From: Lachancea mirantina
Lineage: Eukaryota; Ascomycota; Saccharomycetes; Saccharomycetales; Saccharomycetaceae
Direction of reading: 5' to 3'
Length of the DNA stretch: 64,000 bases
Assembly (NCBI GenBank): GCA_900074745.1
Contig: LT598467.1
Span: 1,364,001-1,428,000, forward strand
The position numbers and the translations under genes were made by a program. The notes under the pieces were generated by a model that was not told the origin of the DNA, made no database searches, and saw only the letters and a program-made list of their open reading frames with translations. Positions 1 to 8,431 of this stretch are shown here, in pieces. Within the stretch, counting starts at the first letter, position 1, and each line of letters begins with the position of its first letter.

Positions 1-2114
1 ACTTTTCCGCTGATAGAAAATGCTCTCTCCAGACCGCTTGTGCTAAATTTTGTGTATAGAAGGGCCACCGCAAGCCTGAATAAATTGGGATATGCGCCAC
101 GGCGTTCGTACCACCATTGTATCAGGTCCTCTTTGAAGTCCAAGGTATGTTGCTCTTCTGCTTTATATTTGTCCCACTCACTGACTGCCTGATTGCACAT
201 AGAAGCCTCTGCATTACGTGAATGCTTTTCGCGCCGGTTAATTGTGGGTAATTTGCTGACTCGATGGCGCGTGCCTCTAAAAGATCTTTTGGCAAGTTCA
301 GTTGATGTAACGACCTTTCGCGGTTCGGACTTCTTGAGGTAAGACTTCAAATACTTTTCCACTTTGCTTAGTCGAAATTGAGCCTCGTCCTCCGCCATAA
401 GGGTGTTGAAGCACTGATGTTTGGACGAAGGATCCAAGAATGCAGCGACAAAATACAGATCGTTTTCCGTGAAGTACTGGAAATAAGTTGTAAATTTGTT
501 TCGAGTAGAAAGGACAGCATCAAGTACCGTTTTCTTCATATCTAACGGCGGGTTTTGAGTTCCATTGATAAAGGTGAAATCAAATGCTCCTTCTGTCGGT
601 AGCTCTATAGCTTCCGTATGGGCATCACCGCATAAGTCATAATATTCCAGAAGTGTGTAATAGAAAGGTACCGCATTAGAGAGATGATTAAACGAAACTT
701 CTTGCAGAGTGTCATTCAACACTTTGAAGATTGAGCAACAATCGACAAAGTACTGCAAAAGATGGACTTCCTCAGGGGTTTGCTCGAAACACTTTTCGAT
801 TTTTGAAGCAGCAGAAATGTTCTGTGGTGACTTTTTAAAGTTATTGAACCACGTCAGATACTGCTGGCGATATTTCAGAAAAGTGGTTACTTGCTTCCAG
901 ATATACAACCACCGTGTTTCCGATGCAGCAGGCACCAACGGGATTGAAGCTTTCATTAATGAAGACCTCAAAAGAGAAGTGTGCTTCATCTTGTGAGCCA
1001 ACCGTGTGATACGCGCCAGTGCCAAGCTAAACTTTGTGTTTGCTTTCAGGTTTTTCACTACATCTTGGAAAAGAATGTTCAAAATATGGTTTCCACACCG
1101 GAAAATATGGAAATTTCCCAGACGATCGAACGTCTTGGATTTGCATTTCTTGAAATGGTCATGGACAAGGTGGGAATGCATGCATATGTTGTTTGTGGCA
1201 TTATCACAAGTAATTGTCGCAACTCGATCATCTATTTCATACTCTTTCATCACATCCCGAACTTCCTTGAAAAGATTTTCCCCGGTGTGTGGTGTGTCGC
1301 TAACATCAATGAAACCTAGGATGTGGGTGTTGTACGGAGCGTAATGGTTATTAAGAAGAGCCTTGCTGCTGCCAACATCAGTCAGCATAGCATCATTTAT
1401 AAGATTGGGAGCAAATGATGCGGCTACAGCAAGATATGATCTTCCATTCCCGCCGGACCAGATATCCAGTTCAATGTTAATGAAGTCAGTTTTACTCAAT
1501 ACTTTTTTAAGTGCAGTATTGAAGTGATTGGTATAGTTCGATAGCCTGTCAATGATCGCTGGACGAGATTTTATCAATTTAATACCAGAGCAGGCTTCGC
1601 TAATGACGTTCCAGCTTTTGCCTTCGAAGAAGGAGAACGGGACTAACTTTTCCGTCAAAAGCAACAGAATACCAAAATCGCCAGGGCTATGCTTCCATTC
1701 TGCGGTTATTGCAGCTGGCGGTGGCAAGGAACGACACTTGACTCCTAATTGGCTGAGACTCCTAGATTTTTCTTCTTCTTTTCGACCGTTTTGGTATGCT
1801 AGAGGATGAACGTTCTTTACGTGTTTTGAAAGGTTTCCTGTGGACCTCGCTTCCTTGAATTCGCGTTTGCAATGAACACAAGAGGCAATCTTTAGTCCAT
1901 CCACCTCTGTAACATCGAAGTGGCGGCGAAGGGCTGATCGATCCATCCATCCAGTTACTTTAAGTTGTCTAGTAGGTGTAATAGGAATGGAGGAGCCATC
2001 TGCCGCATCTACTGGGTTTGAGACACGTGGCTCTGGGGTGAGAGTCTCACCTTCCAAATCTGAGGTTTCGTCGGAAAGCTCTTCAATCTGATAAGACTCT
2101 TGGACCGCTATCAT
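1..2114 (-). CDS. hAT transposase, partial, frame open to the window edge
   Basis: Reading from ATG at 2114 on the minus strand I find no stop to base 1, about 704 codons. With the missing end taken from the other copy, the protein would be about 766 residues. The N-terminal third holds a BED-type zinc finger (CVHC, then HVKNVH). Next come a candidate first catalytic Asp in IELDIWSGGNG, the second in ATITCDNATNN, the conserved SETRW segment, and near the window edge the dimerisation motif TSGLERAFSISGK. At the three places where the other copy is disrupted, this copy keeps frame: GTTCATCC, TAT instead of TAG, and CCTAGG. It may therefore encode a working enzyme; only the off-window end and expression remain unknown. 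Confidence 0.88.
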   Translation of the reverse strand, partial: MIAVQESYQIEELSDETSDLEGETLTPEPRVSNPVDAADGSSIPITPTRQLKVTGWMDRSALRRHFDVTEVDGLKIASCVHCKREFKEARSTGNLSKHVKNVHPLAYQNGRKEEEKSRSLSQLGVKCRSLPPPAAITAEWKHSPGDFGILLLLTEKLVPFSFFEGKSWNVISEACSGIKLIKSRPAIIDRLSNYTNHFNTALKKVLSKTDFINIELDIWSGGNGRSYLAVAASFAPNLINDAMLTDVGSSKALLNNHYAPYNTHILGFIDVSDTPHTGENLFKEVRDVMKEYEIDDRVATITCDNATNNICMHSHLVHDHFKKCKSKTFDRLGNFHIFRCGNHILNILFQDVVKNLKANTKFSLALARITRLAHKMKHTSLLRSSLMKASIPLVPAASETRWLYIWKQVTTFLKYRQQYLTWFNNFKKSPQNISAASKIEKCFEQTPEEVHLLQYFVDCCSIFKVLNDTLQEVSFNHLSNAVPFYYTLLEYYDLCGDAHTEAIELPTEGAFDFTFINGTQNPPLDMKKTVLDAVLSTRNKFTTYFQYFTENDLYFVAAFLDPSSKHQCFNTLMAEDEAQFRLSKVEKYLKSYLKKSEPRKVVTSTELAKRSFRGTRHRVSKLPTINRREKHSRNAEASMCNQAVSEWDKYKAEEQHTLDFKEDLIQWWYERRGAYPNLFRLAVALLYTKFSTSGLERAFSISGK

Positions 2115-2380
2115 TGTGTGTCAGCTGAGTAGTTCGAACCGGGGAGCGGTTGGTCTGGATCATGTATGTTAAATATTTGAATTTTTGACGCCAGAAATTT
2201 TCTTTACGCGTTTCGGTTCTTGAAAGGGTATCCAGTGTTAAAGGACGCGGGTTGCTGGCGGGTCGCCTATTTTTTTCACGCGAGTAATAGACGAATGAAC
2301 GTGACGGCGCACGCGAATACTATGTGGGTTTCCTGGATAAGGGTTACCCAGCCTAGGATGGTACCCGAAATACAGCTCTG
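1..2380 (-). mobile_element. hAT-family DNA transposon, left copy, truncated by window start
   Basis: The sequence is nearly identical, in reverse orientation, to the complete element at 23813-26652. Its 5' terminal inverted repeat (CAGAGCTGTATTTCGGGT read on the minus strand) ends at 2380. Base 1 corresponds to about 26197 of the other copy, so roughly 455 bp including the 3' terminal repeat lie outside the window. The CAGAG start, 8-bp target duplications, a BED zinc finger and a hAT dimerisation segment place it among the hAT elements known in Saccharomycetaceae (Rover/Roamer type); the exact family is not assigned. The flank at 2381-2388 is ATGCATCA, which matches the far flank of the other copy and not a normal neighbour (see findings). 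Confidence 0.93.
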
Positions 2381-2388
2381 ATGCATCA
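2381..2388. repeat. Half of a separated 8-bp hAT target-site duplication (ATGCATCA)
   Basis: The eight bases directly outside the 5' end of the left hAT copy are ATGCATCA. Their reverse complement, TGATGCAT, is exactly the eight bases outside the 3' end of the right copy at 26653-26660. In the orientation of each element, one is a 5' flank and the other a 3' flank, as expected for the two halves of a single target duplication parted by inversion. Confidence 0.8.
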
Positions 2389-3919
2389 CTCCAGGACTCA
2401 TTAATTCCAAGCTCCGGTACCACTGTCAAGGCTATAATTCTTTACAATAAGGCTGCAGGTGTAATACGTTGGTCAGAAAACTTGTTCTTGCAATTTTGGG
2501 CTCTTTTGTTTGCGTAACTCACGCTTCCGGTAAGAAAAAGTAATGCAAAAGCGACGCGTACGCCATTCCATCCTTCCCTCCTCAACTGTAGCATTCTTCA
2601 AGTTTATAGTTCGAACTCCAATTCCACGTCTTTGGCTTCTCGTACTACTCAGTAAAGCCCAGGAGAAAAACGCGTCACGTGAGTACTGTGTCAGTTTTCT
2701 GGGTTTCCTCTAGTCAAATTACAGAGTACGAACGATGTTGCCCGGGAAATGGCAGTAGCGGACGTCAGATCAAATAGAATGAAGGCCTTATAGCGAGCCA
2801 AGATATCAGAAGAAAACATAGAAAAACGATTATCCATCACAAATTTTTTAGAAGGTCGCGTGATGTGGACTCTGTCGACGTTTTCCTTGCGACGAGGCAG
2901 ACTTACTGGGGGAAAAAGTCCTTTAGGAAGAGAACACGAAATGAATTTCTTACCAGCGCAATTTTGAGACGCTTGAAGAAAGATTTATGTGCTGTAAGAA
3001 AATAGCAAGTTGTGATAATGTGGAGTTGCATTGTAGGCCGTCAACATCACGTGACCATCATGACAGAATAAGTTACGAGAGGGAAGCAAAAGTGCTCTCG
3101 ATGTTGATATCAAAAAAGCCACCAGTGGTATGTGGAATGATGTGCGATGGGTGTGGTGTGATGGTGTCATGTCCATCTTTGGTATGATGTAGCTTCCATG
3201 GCTTCCTGTTAGGTTCAAAATTGATCGTCCGTTTGCTTTACTCTTGATCCGTCATCTCCGTGACATGGTGATTCAAAGTTGGCGATAACATCTCCCATGT
3301 ATCTGCTTCCAAGTGCCATGAGATTGCTCATAGTTTTCTTGCCCGCAAATACGTCAACTACTAAGTATATGTATCACCATGTGAGACTTCTTTTATGATC
3401 TCATTTTATACGACTGTAGAAAAACGATATCTACTTGTTGTCGCCTTCTCCTGGAGACGTAAATAGGCTGCAGCATCCACCCACTACGCAATAAAAGCAG
3501 GACTGTGGGCCCCTGCCTCCGCTTGCCGTACTCTCCCCGTGTTTTCGGGGATCATTATACATGATAGTCACGTGATCCCGTACTTCGAAGATATAACTAT
3601 ATCTACCGTCGTTAACACTCTCTAACTAATATTTGCCCGGTCAACAAGGTTCAGCGAAGTGGCTAAAATTCCCCTTAACTTGTCGCATTCAACCCGCTTT
3701 CACCTGCCCAGAAATTGTAATGCATCATCATTTACGACTGCTGCTCATTCCAATCGTCTTTTAAAGGTATACCTCTAGAAGACCATGTCGCTGCGCCGAT
3801 TCCAACTTTGAACCACACAGCAGCTCGATAACAAGAGCTTTGAGCGACACAGGTCTTTGTCGCTATAAAATTCTCGTGAGAAACTATTCCTCGTGGTTTT
3901 TGACCCACCACGTTTCGTC
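2381..3919. other. Intergenic gap between left hAT copy and HUA1
   Basis: About 1.5 kb with no convincing gene; short frames here lack matches to anything I recognise. It contains several TCACGTG-type motifs (about 2686, 3048 and 3570) and an imperfect inverted repeat around 3548-3580 (GGGGATCA and TGATCCC arms). Before the inversion described in the findings, this stretch would have been the divergent promoter region between HUA1 and GOT1. Confidence 0.6.
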
Positions 3920-4525
3920 ATGGGCCAAAATACAGATTTACCTCCATCCTACGACGAAGTCATCAGGGAGGACACACAGGGCCATTCAAGCGCCGGCCGT
4001 TTGTCAAACACGGGAACTGGTGTTTCCGGAGGTCATACCCCTGCTTTACCTTCTCGACCCGCAAGTTACGCGTCTGCACGCCCGACGCCTGCGGGCCCGT
4101 CGCCTAGCGCGCAACCTGCGGCGATACAGACCGGGCCACGCCTGCCCTGGACGTACCCACCAGGCTTCTATTGCAGTAAGTGTGGTAATACGGGCTACAA
4201 GATCAAGAGTGGACGCTCTTGCAAGCGCTGCTGGCGGCGATTCGCACCTACCAACTCACCGCAAAGCGTGCACGTGATGTACGATAATTATTACGGATCG
4301 CAAACGTTTGGACCCTTCGCTGCCCGGTTCGACCCACGGCAACGGCAAGGTCTTGTTGGATCCGTGGCGAGACTCGCCACGGGTGCGCTGCCCGTCGTAG
4401 TTCGTCCAGGAGACCCAAGAATCGGCGGTGTCGTCTGCGGTCAGTGCAGAGGAACCGGCCTCGTACGATTTTTTCTCGATGAAGAATTGTGTCCACTGTG
4501 TAATGGTGTCGGGCGTATCGTCTAG
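3920..4525 (+). CDS. HUA1: Hua1-like proline-rich zinc-finger protein
   Basis: The protein is 201 residues, close to yeast Hua1 (198). ATG at 3920 is the first ATG of the frame, and its product begins just before the conserved LPPSYDEVI segment, as in Hua1. PPSY is a PY motif of the kind bound by WW domains of the ubiquitin ligase Rsp5. A proline/serine-rich middle follows, then WTYPPGFYCSKCGNTGYKIK with two CxxC pairs (CSKC, CKRC) and a C-terminal pair of CxxC motifs (CGQC, CPLC). Hua1 is thought to act in cortical actin patch assembly and endocytosis. The neighbour FOL2 is also its neighbour in S. cerevisiae (YGR267C-YGR268C), which supports orthology. The long GC-rich centre is typical of this low-complexity protein. 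Confidence 0.93.
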   Translation: MGQNTDLPPSYDEVIREDTQGHSSAGRLSNTGTGVSGGHTPALPSRPASYASARPTPAGPSPSAQPAAIQTGPRLPWTYPPGFYCSKCGNTGYKIKSGRSCKRCWRRFAPTNSPQSVHVMYDNYYGSQTFGPFAARFDPRQRQGLVGSVARLATGALPVVVRPGDPRIGGVVCGQCRGTGLVRFFLDEELCPLCNGVGRIV

Positions 4526-4605
4526 ACCATGACACGTCGCTCCATTCAAACTGCCGTTGACGTTACGCCTGGTTCAACAATCGCTGCCATACTAAACGAT
4601 TCGAT

Positions 4606-4622
4606 CACGTGTATATCACGTG
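4606..4622. promoter_or_regulatory. Paired CACGTG E-boxes upstream of FOL2
   Basis: Two CACGTG hexamers at 4606-4611 and 4617-4622 lie about 185-200 bp before the FOL2 start, one helical turn apart. CACGTG is the core recognised by yeast bHLH factors such as Cbf1 and Pho4. Binding here is an inference. Confidence 0.5.
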
Positions 4623-4804
4623 CCTCTTCACCATCCATGACTCCCGGAAGACTCATCGCTATCATATGCTGAAAATTTTCAGAAATAGAGGTAGCAGAAC
4701 AGGTCAAACTGAATACAGAGAAACTCCAGATCTGCCTGATTTGTGCGTGTCTGAGTTCTTCTTCCACGGTATCGTCTGCTTTAATTGACTCCCGCTCTGG
4801 AAAA

Positions 4805-5539
4805 ATGGACAACAAATTTGTTGCGTCTCTTATAGAGAGACAGGACACACCTTTAAGAACAAGACCAGCATCGCCATATACGTTGAACCCGCCAATTGAG
4901 GCGGATGGTCTGTCTTGGCCCAGTCCTGGTGCTAGGGTTCGCACCGACGAGACCGAAGATGAGCAACAGAAGCGTGTGGATCGTATAGCCGATGCCGTTA
5001 AGGTAATTTTGGGCGAATTGGGCGAAGACCCGAGTAGAGAAGGATTACTGGACACACCACAGCGATACGCAAAGGCCATGGTATACTTCACCAAGGGCTA
5101 CCAGGACAATATCTTGAATGACGTGATAAATAACGCGGTGTTTGAGGAAGACCACGACGAAATGGTGATTGTCCGCGACATCGAGATCTACTCGCTATGT
5201 GAGCATCATTTGGTGCCATTCTTCGGCAAGGTGCATATTGGGTACATTCCTAACAAAAAAGTGTTAGGTCTCAGCAAACTCGCGCGGTTGGCAGAGATGT
5301 ATGCGCGCCGTTTGCAAGTACAAGAAAGACTTACCAAACAGATCGCAATGGCCCTGAGCGAAATTTTGAAACCTCGCGGTGTCGCTGTGGTGATCGAGGC
5401 CACCCACATGTGCATGGTGTCGCGCGGTATTCAAAAGACGGGATCTTCTACCGTTACATCTTGCATGCTTGGATGCTTCAGAGGCGCGCACAAAACTAGG
5501 GAAGAGTTCCTCAATCTTTTGAGCAAGCGCAGCATATGA
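4805..5539 (+). CDS. FOL2: GTP cyclohydrolase I
   Basis: This 244-residue protein matches yeast Fol2 (243) over its whole length. The enzyme converts GTP to dihydroneopterin triphosphate, the first step of folate and pterin synthesis in the cytosol. Zinc ligands are visible: Cys132 and the following His pair in [10 protein letters not shown], and Cys203 in HMCMVSRG. The block [18 protein letters not shown] and the C-terminal VTSCMLG and KTREEFL blocks are intact, with one extra Gly in GCFRGAHKT relative to S. cerevisiae as I recall it. The N-terminal 50 residues are variable, as in other fungi. ATG at 4805 is the first in frame and follows an A-rich leader. Another folate-pathway gene, ABZ2, lies 12 kb away, with no sign of joint control. 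Confidence 0.97.
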   Translation: MDNKFVASLIERQDTPLRTRPASPYTLNPPIEADGLSWPSPGARVRTDETEDEQQKRVDRIADAVKVILGELGEDPSREGLLDTPQRYAKAMVYFTKGYQDNILNDVINNAVFEEDHDEMVIVRDIEIYSLCEHHLVPFFGKVHIGYIPNKKVLGLSKLARLAEMYARRLQVQERLTKQIAMALSEILKPRGVAVVIEATHMCMVSRGIQKTGSSTVTSCMLGCFRGAHKTREEFLNLLSKRSI

Positions 5540-5695
5540 TTCCTACTGGGTTCTGGCATCTACCTAAATCATTTTGGAAGCTTACTTCCTAACTAATTCT
5601 TTGTACTTCACACTTCTGTATCAACAAATTTTTATAAACTTTAAACGCATATCCGATGACAACCCTTTTGTCTTTATTGCTTATCCGTGATATCA

Positions 5696-7303
5696 TTACA
5701 TTTCCTCGTCTTCATCATCACCCTGCAACAACACAAACCTTGCAGTGCTTTTGATTCTCTGCGGCTCTGCTGTTTCAAGTCCCTTTTGCATCAAGTGCAA
5801 GCTCTTGGAACTATTCTTTTCCGAGAGAGTGCCCTGTCTTGTGAGATGTGGTGCTTCGAAAATTTCCGTTGACGCTGTGCGTGGGATATCGCTACTGGAA
5901 GCGTTTCTAGAAATTCCAGGAGACGTCAGGTTTGATCTACATTCTGGAGTTTGACAGAAACCGCCATTCATCAAAGTCCCGTTTGGTGGGGGCGGTGCGA
6001 GCTTGAAAGTCGAATTGGTCTTGTAATTGTTTTCAGACGCAAGTGATGTCATCGACAGGGTTCTTTTCAAGGTTTCCCGTACTTTCTCGAGGTCACGATT
6101 CCGTGAATCTGAATTATTGCCCTGCAACAAGTCGTGGCTGTCAATATCGTAAAACTTGAAAGTAGACGAAGTTGGTGTCTTCGAAGGCGGTAACAGGCTC
6201 CGAAAAGACGCTGATGAATGGGACTTGCGCAAGGGTTCTTTCTGCGGGAATTCTTGGGATGTCAGATAAGAATCGTCCGAATAGGCTCGAATGAAAGGAT
6301 GCGATTTCATAGCTTGCGCCGTTGGACGGTCAGTGGGTTCGACGCTAAAGCAAAGCTGTACAAAACGCCAGAAATCTTGCACAGCAGGATCCTGGTTGTT
6401 TTGCAGTTCTTCATCTCGGTAAAAATCGCCCTCTTTGATACAATGCCAGGTCTCGTCATCGGTTTCACAGTCAAACGGCATGTACCCGGTGAACATGAAG
6501 TAGCACAGGACTCCGAGGGCCCAAATATCAACGGCAGAATCGTATGCTCTGAGTTTGGCCTGTTCGGAAGGCGGTAGCCGGTCGGACTTATGACACCTGG
6601 CAATTTCCGGAGCCACGTACGAGATCGTGCCCACGCATTCCTTGCGTTGAGTGTCGGGAGAATCACTCTTGACCGCTAGACCGAAATCGCCCAAGATCAA
6701 ATCGTGAGCTTGAACGTCGTACCGACAGTCCTTGGCTGGAGTTTCGATTTCCGTGCCGGTGGTCTCTCTGAACAAAATATTCTCAGCCTTGATATCCCGA
6801 TGGATGATTCCGTTTACATGTAGAAACTCTAGCGCACTGACCAGACAGGCTGTATACGGTTTGACCTGCGTGGCGATATCAAGAGATCCAGCCTCGATGA
6901 TTTTCTCGTACAGGTCGTCATGTCGACACAGCTGGGTGACCAAAACGATGTTGTCTGCGGTTTCGAAGAAATCGAACAACTGTAAAACGTGGTGATGGCC
7001 TTCGAACAGGTCCTTGGAGCTGGAATGGCCTCTTTCCACCTCACGGATCCGGGCACTCAGTTCTCGCAACAGAGCGACTTCACGTTGGATAAGCCACATC
7101 TTGCCCGCGACCGTTTTCTTGCGCACGAGTTTCATGGCATACCGTTCCCGCGTATACACGTTCACGCATTCTTTGACGACGCTGAAATGACCGTCGCCAA
7201 GTTGGGAGTTCCTCGTCACATACTTGCACCGGGCAAACGAGTTTAATTTTCTCGAGTGGCTCTGGGGCCACGGAGCTGGTGATGGCTCTAGTGCTTTTGA
7301 CAT
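5696..7303 (-). CDS. TDA1: Tda1-like serine/threonine protein kinase
   Basis: The product is 535 residues from the ATG at 7303; the frame runs further upstream but only with a TTG, and the conserved N-terminus (PWPQ, then CKYVT) starts just after this ATG. The kinase domain fills the N-terminal 330 residues, with LGDGHFSVVKE as the nucleotide loop, HRDIKAEN around residue 168 and DFGLA around 207. The tail contains the conserved TLKRTLSMTSL and TLMNGGF blocks of Tda1. In S. cerevisiae, Tda1 is a mainly nuclear kinase of the glucose-starvation response that modifies hexokinase 2. It lies in the YMR288-293 syntenic set. The leader just upstream carries an unusual short repeat (7321-7384). Confidence 0.93.
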   Translation of the reverse strand: MSKALEPSPAPWPQSHSRKLNSFARCKYVTRNSQLGDGHFSVVKECVNVYTRERYAMKLVRKKTVAGKMWLIQREVALLRELSARIREVERGHSSSKDLFEGHHHVLQLFDFFETADNIVLVTQLCRHDDLYEKIIEAGSLDIATQVKPYTACLVSALEFLHVNGIIHRDIKAENILFRETTGTEIETPAKDCRYDVQAHDLILGDFGLAVKSDSPDTQRKECVGTISYVAPEIARCHKSDRLPPSEQAKLRAYDSAVDIWALGVLCYFMFTGYMPFDCETDDETWHCIKEGDFYRDEELQNNQDPAVQDFWRFVQLCFSVEPTDRPTAQAMKSHPFIRAYSDDSYLTSQEFPQKEPLRKSHSSASFRSLLPPSKTPTSSTFKFYDIDSHDLLQGNNSDSRNRDLEKVRETLKRTLSMTSLASENNYKTNSTFKLAPPPPNGTLMNGGFCQTPECRSNLTSPGISRNASSSDIPRTASTEIFEAPHLTRQGTLSEKNSSKSLHLMQKGLETAEPQRIKSTARFVLLQGDDEDEEM

Positions 7304-8431
7304 GTTCGTTGTGTGCGACTCAAAAGGGAAATCAAAGGGAAACCAAAGGGAAAACAAAGGGAAAACCAAAGGTGAAATCAAAGATCCCGGTCAAAGTTTC
7401 GAAAGTTAAAGGTCCTTGTTGAACGTTGGTGATAGTGAACAACAAACACAATAGACAAAAAACAACTATGGTAACACAGACAAAACTGACAGACAGAGAT
7501 TACAGTAAACCACTGGAAACACTGCTATGAAGCTATCTTGCTATGTTCTTCTTCTTGCTGTCTCTTCCTTCTCACACTGCTGGAAGACTGCGAACAAAAT
7601 TTGCACGATATATAAAGACCAATGGCTCGATACTGGACTTTCTTTTGTGAGGGGGTCCTCGCTTCGAAGGTCCTTGCTTTCTCGCTTCTGAAAACCACCC
7701 GATCTCACGGTGTTTCTTTTATCTGTTGAACTCGCTTGCTTCCGTGGCGATCCGGAACATCTTCCAACGTTGCTCTTTCCCCGGAAAAAAAGTCTCTCTT
7801 GCCCCCGCGTGGCCCCACGTCAAGTCGGGTGATGGATCCGGAAAAATCAAGCCTTTTATTCCGGTCGTTTATAGATTGGGTGGTTGCCGGTACCAACTGG
7901 CGGGTTGTTCCGTGCAGCCGTACCGTAAGCTGGGCGATTTGAACATGCCATTGAGACGTCACGGCGGGGAATCGCCATTGTTATCGACATGGGGCTTGCC
8001 TGGGCAAATTTTCTACATTATGCTGGGCTCACTATGCTGTGCATAGTGGAGCGTGAACTTGTGGGGTCAGCGGAAGATGATGCTACAAAATGGAGATTGA
8101 GAGGCTTACGGTGTAGTCAGATGGGGGCTATGTGCTTGTTCTTTTGCGGGGAACTCCTTTAGGTGATCACATTGATTGAACTTATTTTTTTGGCCTTATC
8201 AAGCTCCTTCTACTGGTAACTGGTAAATGCCTTTAATTACTTAGATGAGAGTTTGAATCGGAATAGACAAGGACACGGGAAAAGCGTACCAGAGTTGGAG
8301 CTAGGAGTACACGCGATCCGCCGGCGTAGATAAATGAATGAAAACGGCATACGTTAGGCTGCTTCTCACCTTCTCATAGCCCACTTTTTGTCTTCATTTT
8401 TACACGGGTTCGCAAATTTCCGCGCACACGG
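7304..8431. other. Intergenic region with TDA1 promoter
   Basis: About 1.1 kb separating TDA1 from the stop of the PhoD-like gene. It has C- and G-rich stretches (for example CCCCGCGTGGCCCC near 7803) of the sort bound by yeast zinc-finger repressors, and a TATA-like run near 7610. I see no credible coding sequence. Confidence 0.5.
7321..7384. repeat. Short tandem repeat in the TDA1 leader
   Basis: About five and a half copies of an 11-12 bp unit close to CAAAGGGAAAC, slightly varied from copy to copy. It ends about 20 bp upstream of the TDA1 ATG, so on the coding strand it would give a pyrimidine-rich (CTTTGGTTTCCC) 5' leader. Confidence 0.8.

Noticed and set aside
2981-3220. Weak similarity of this stretch to 63290-63420 (ATCACGTGA and GACAGAATAA in the same order) as paired LTR remains
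   Set aside because: Shared words are short and the spacing between them drifts; not enough to call a repeat family.
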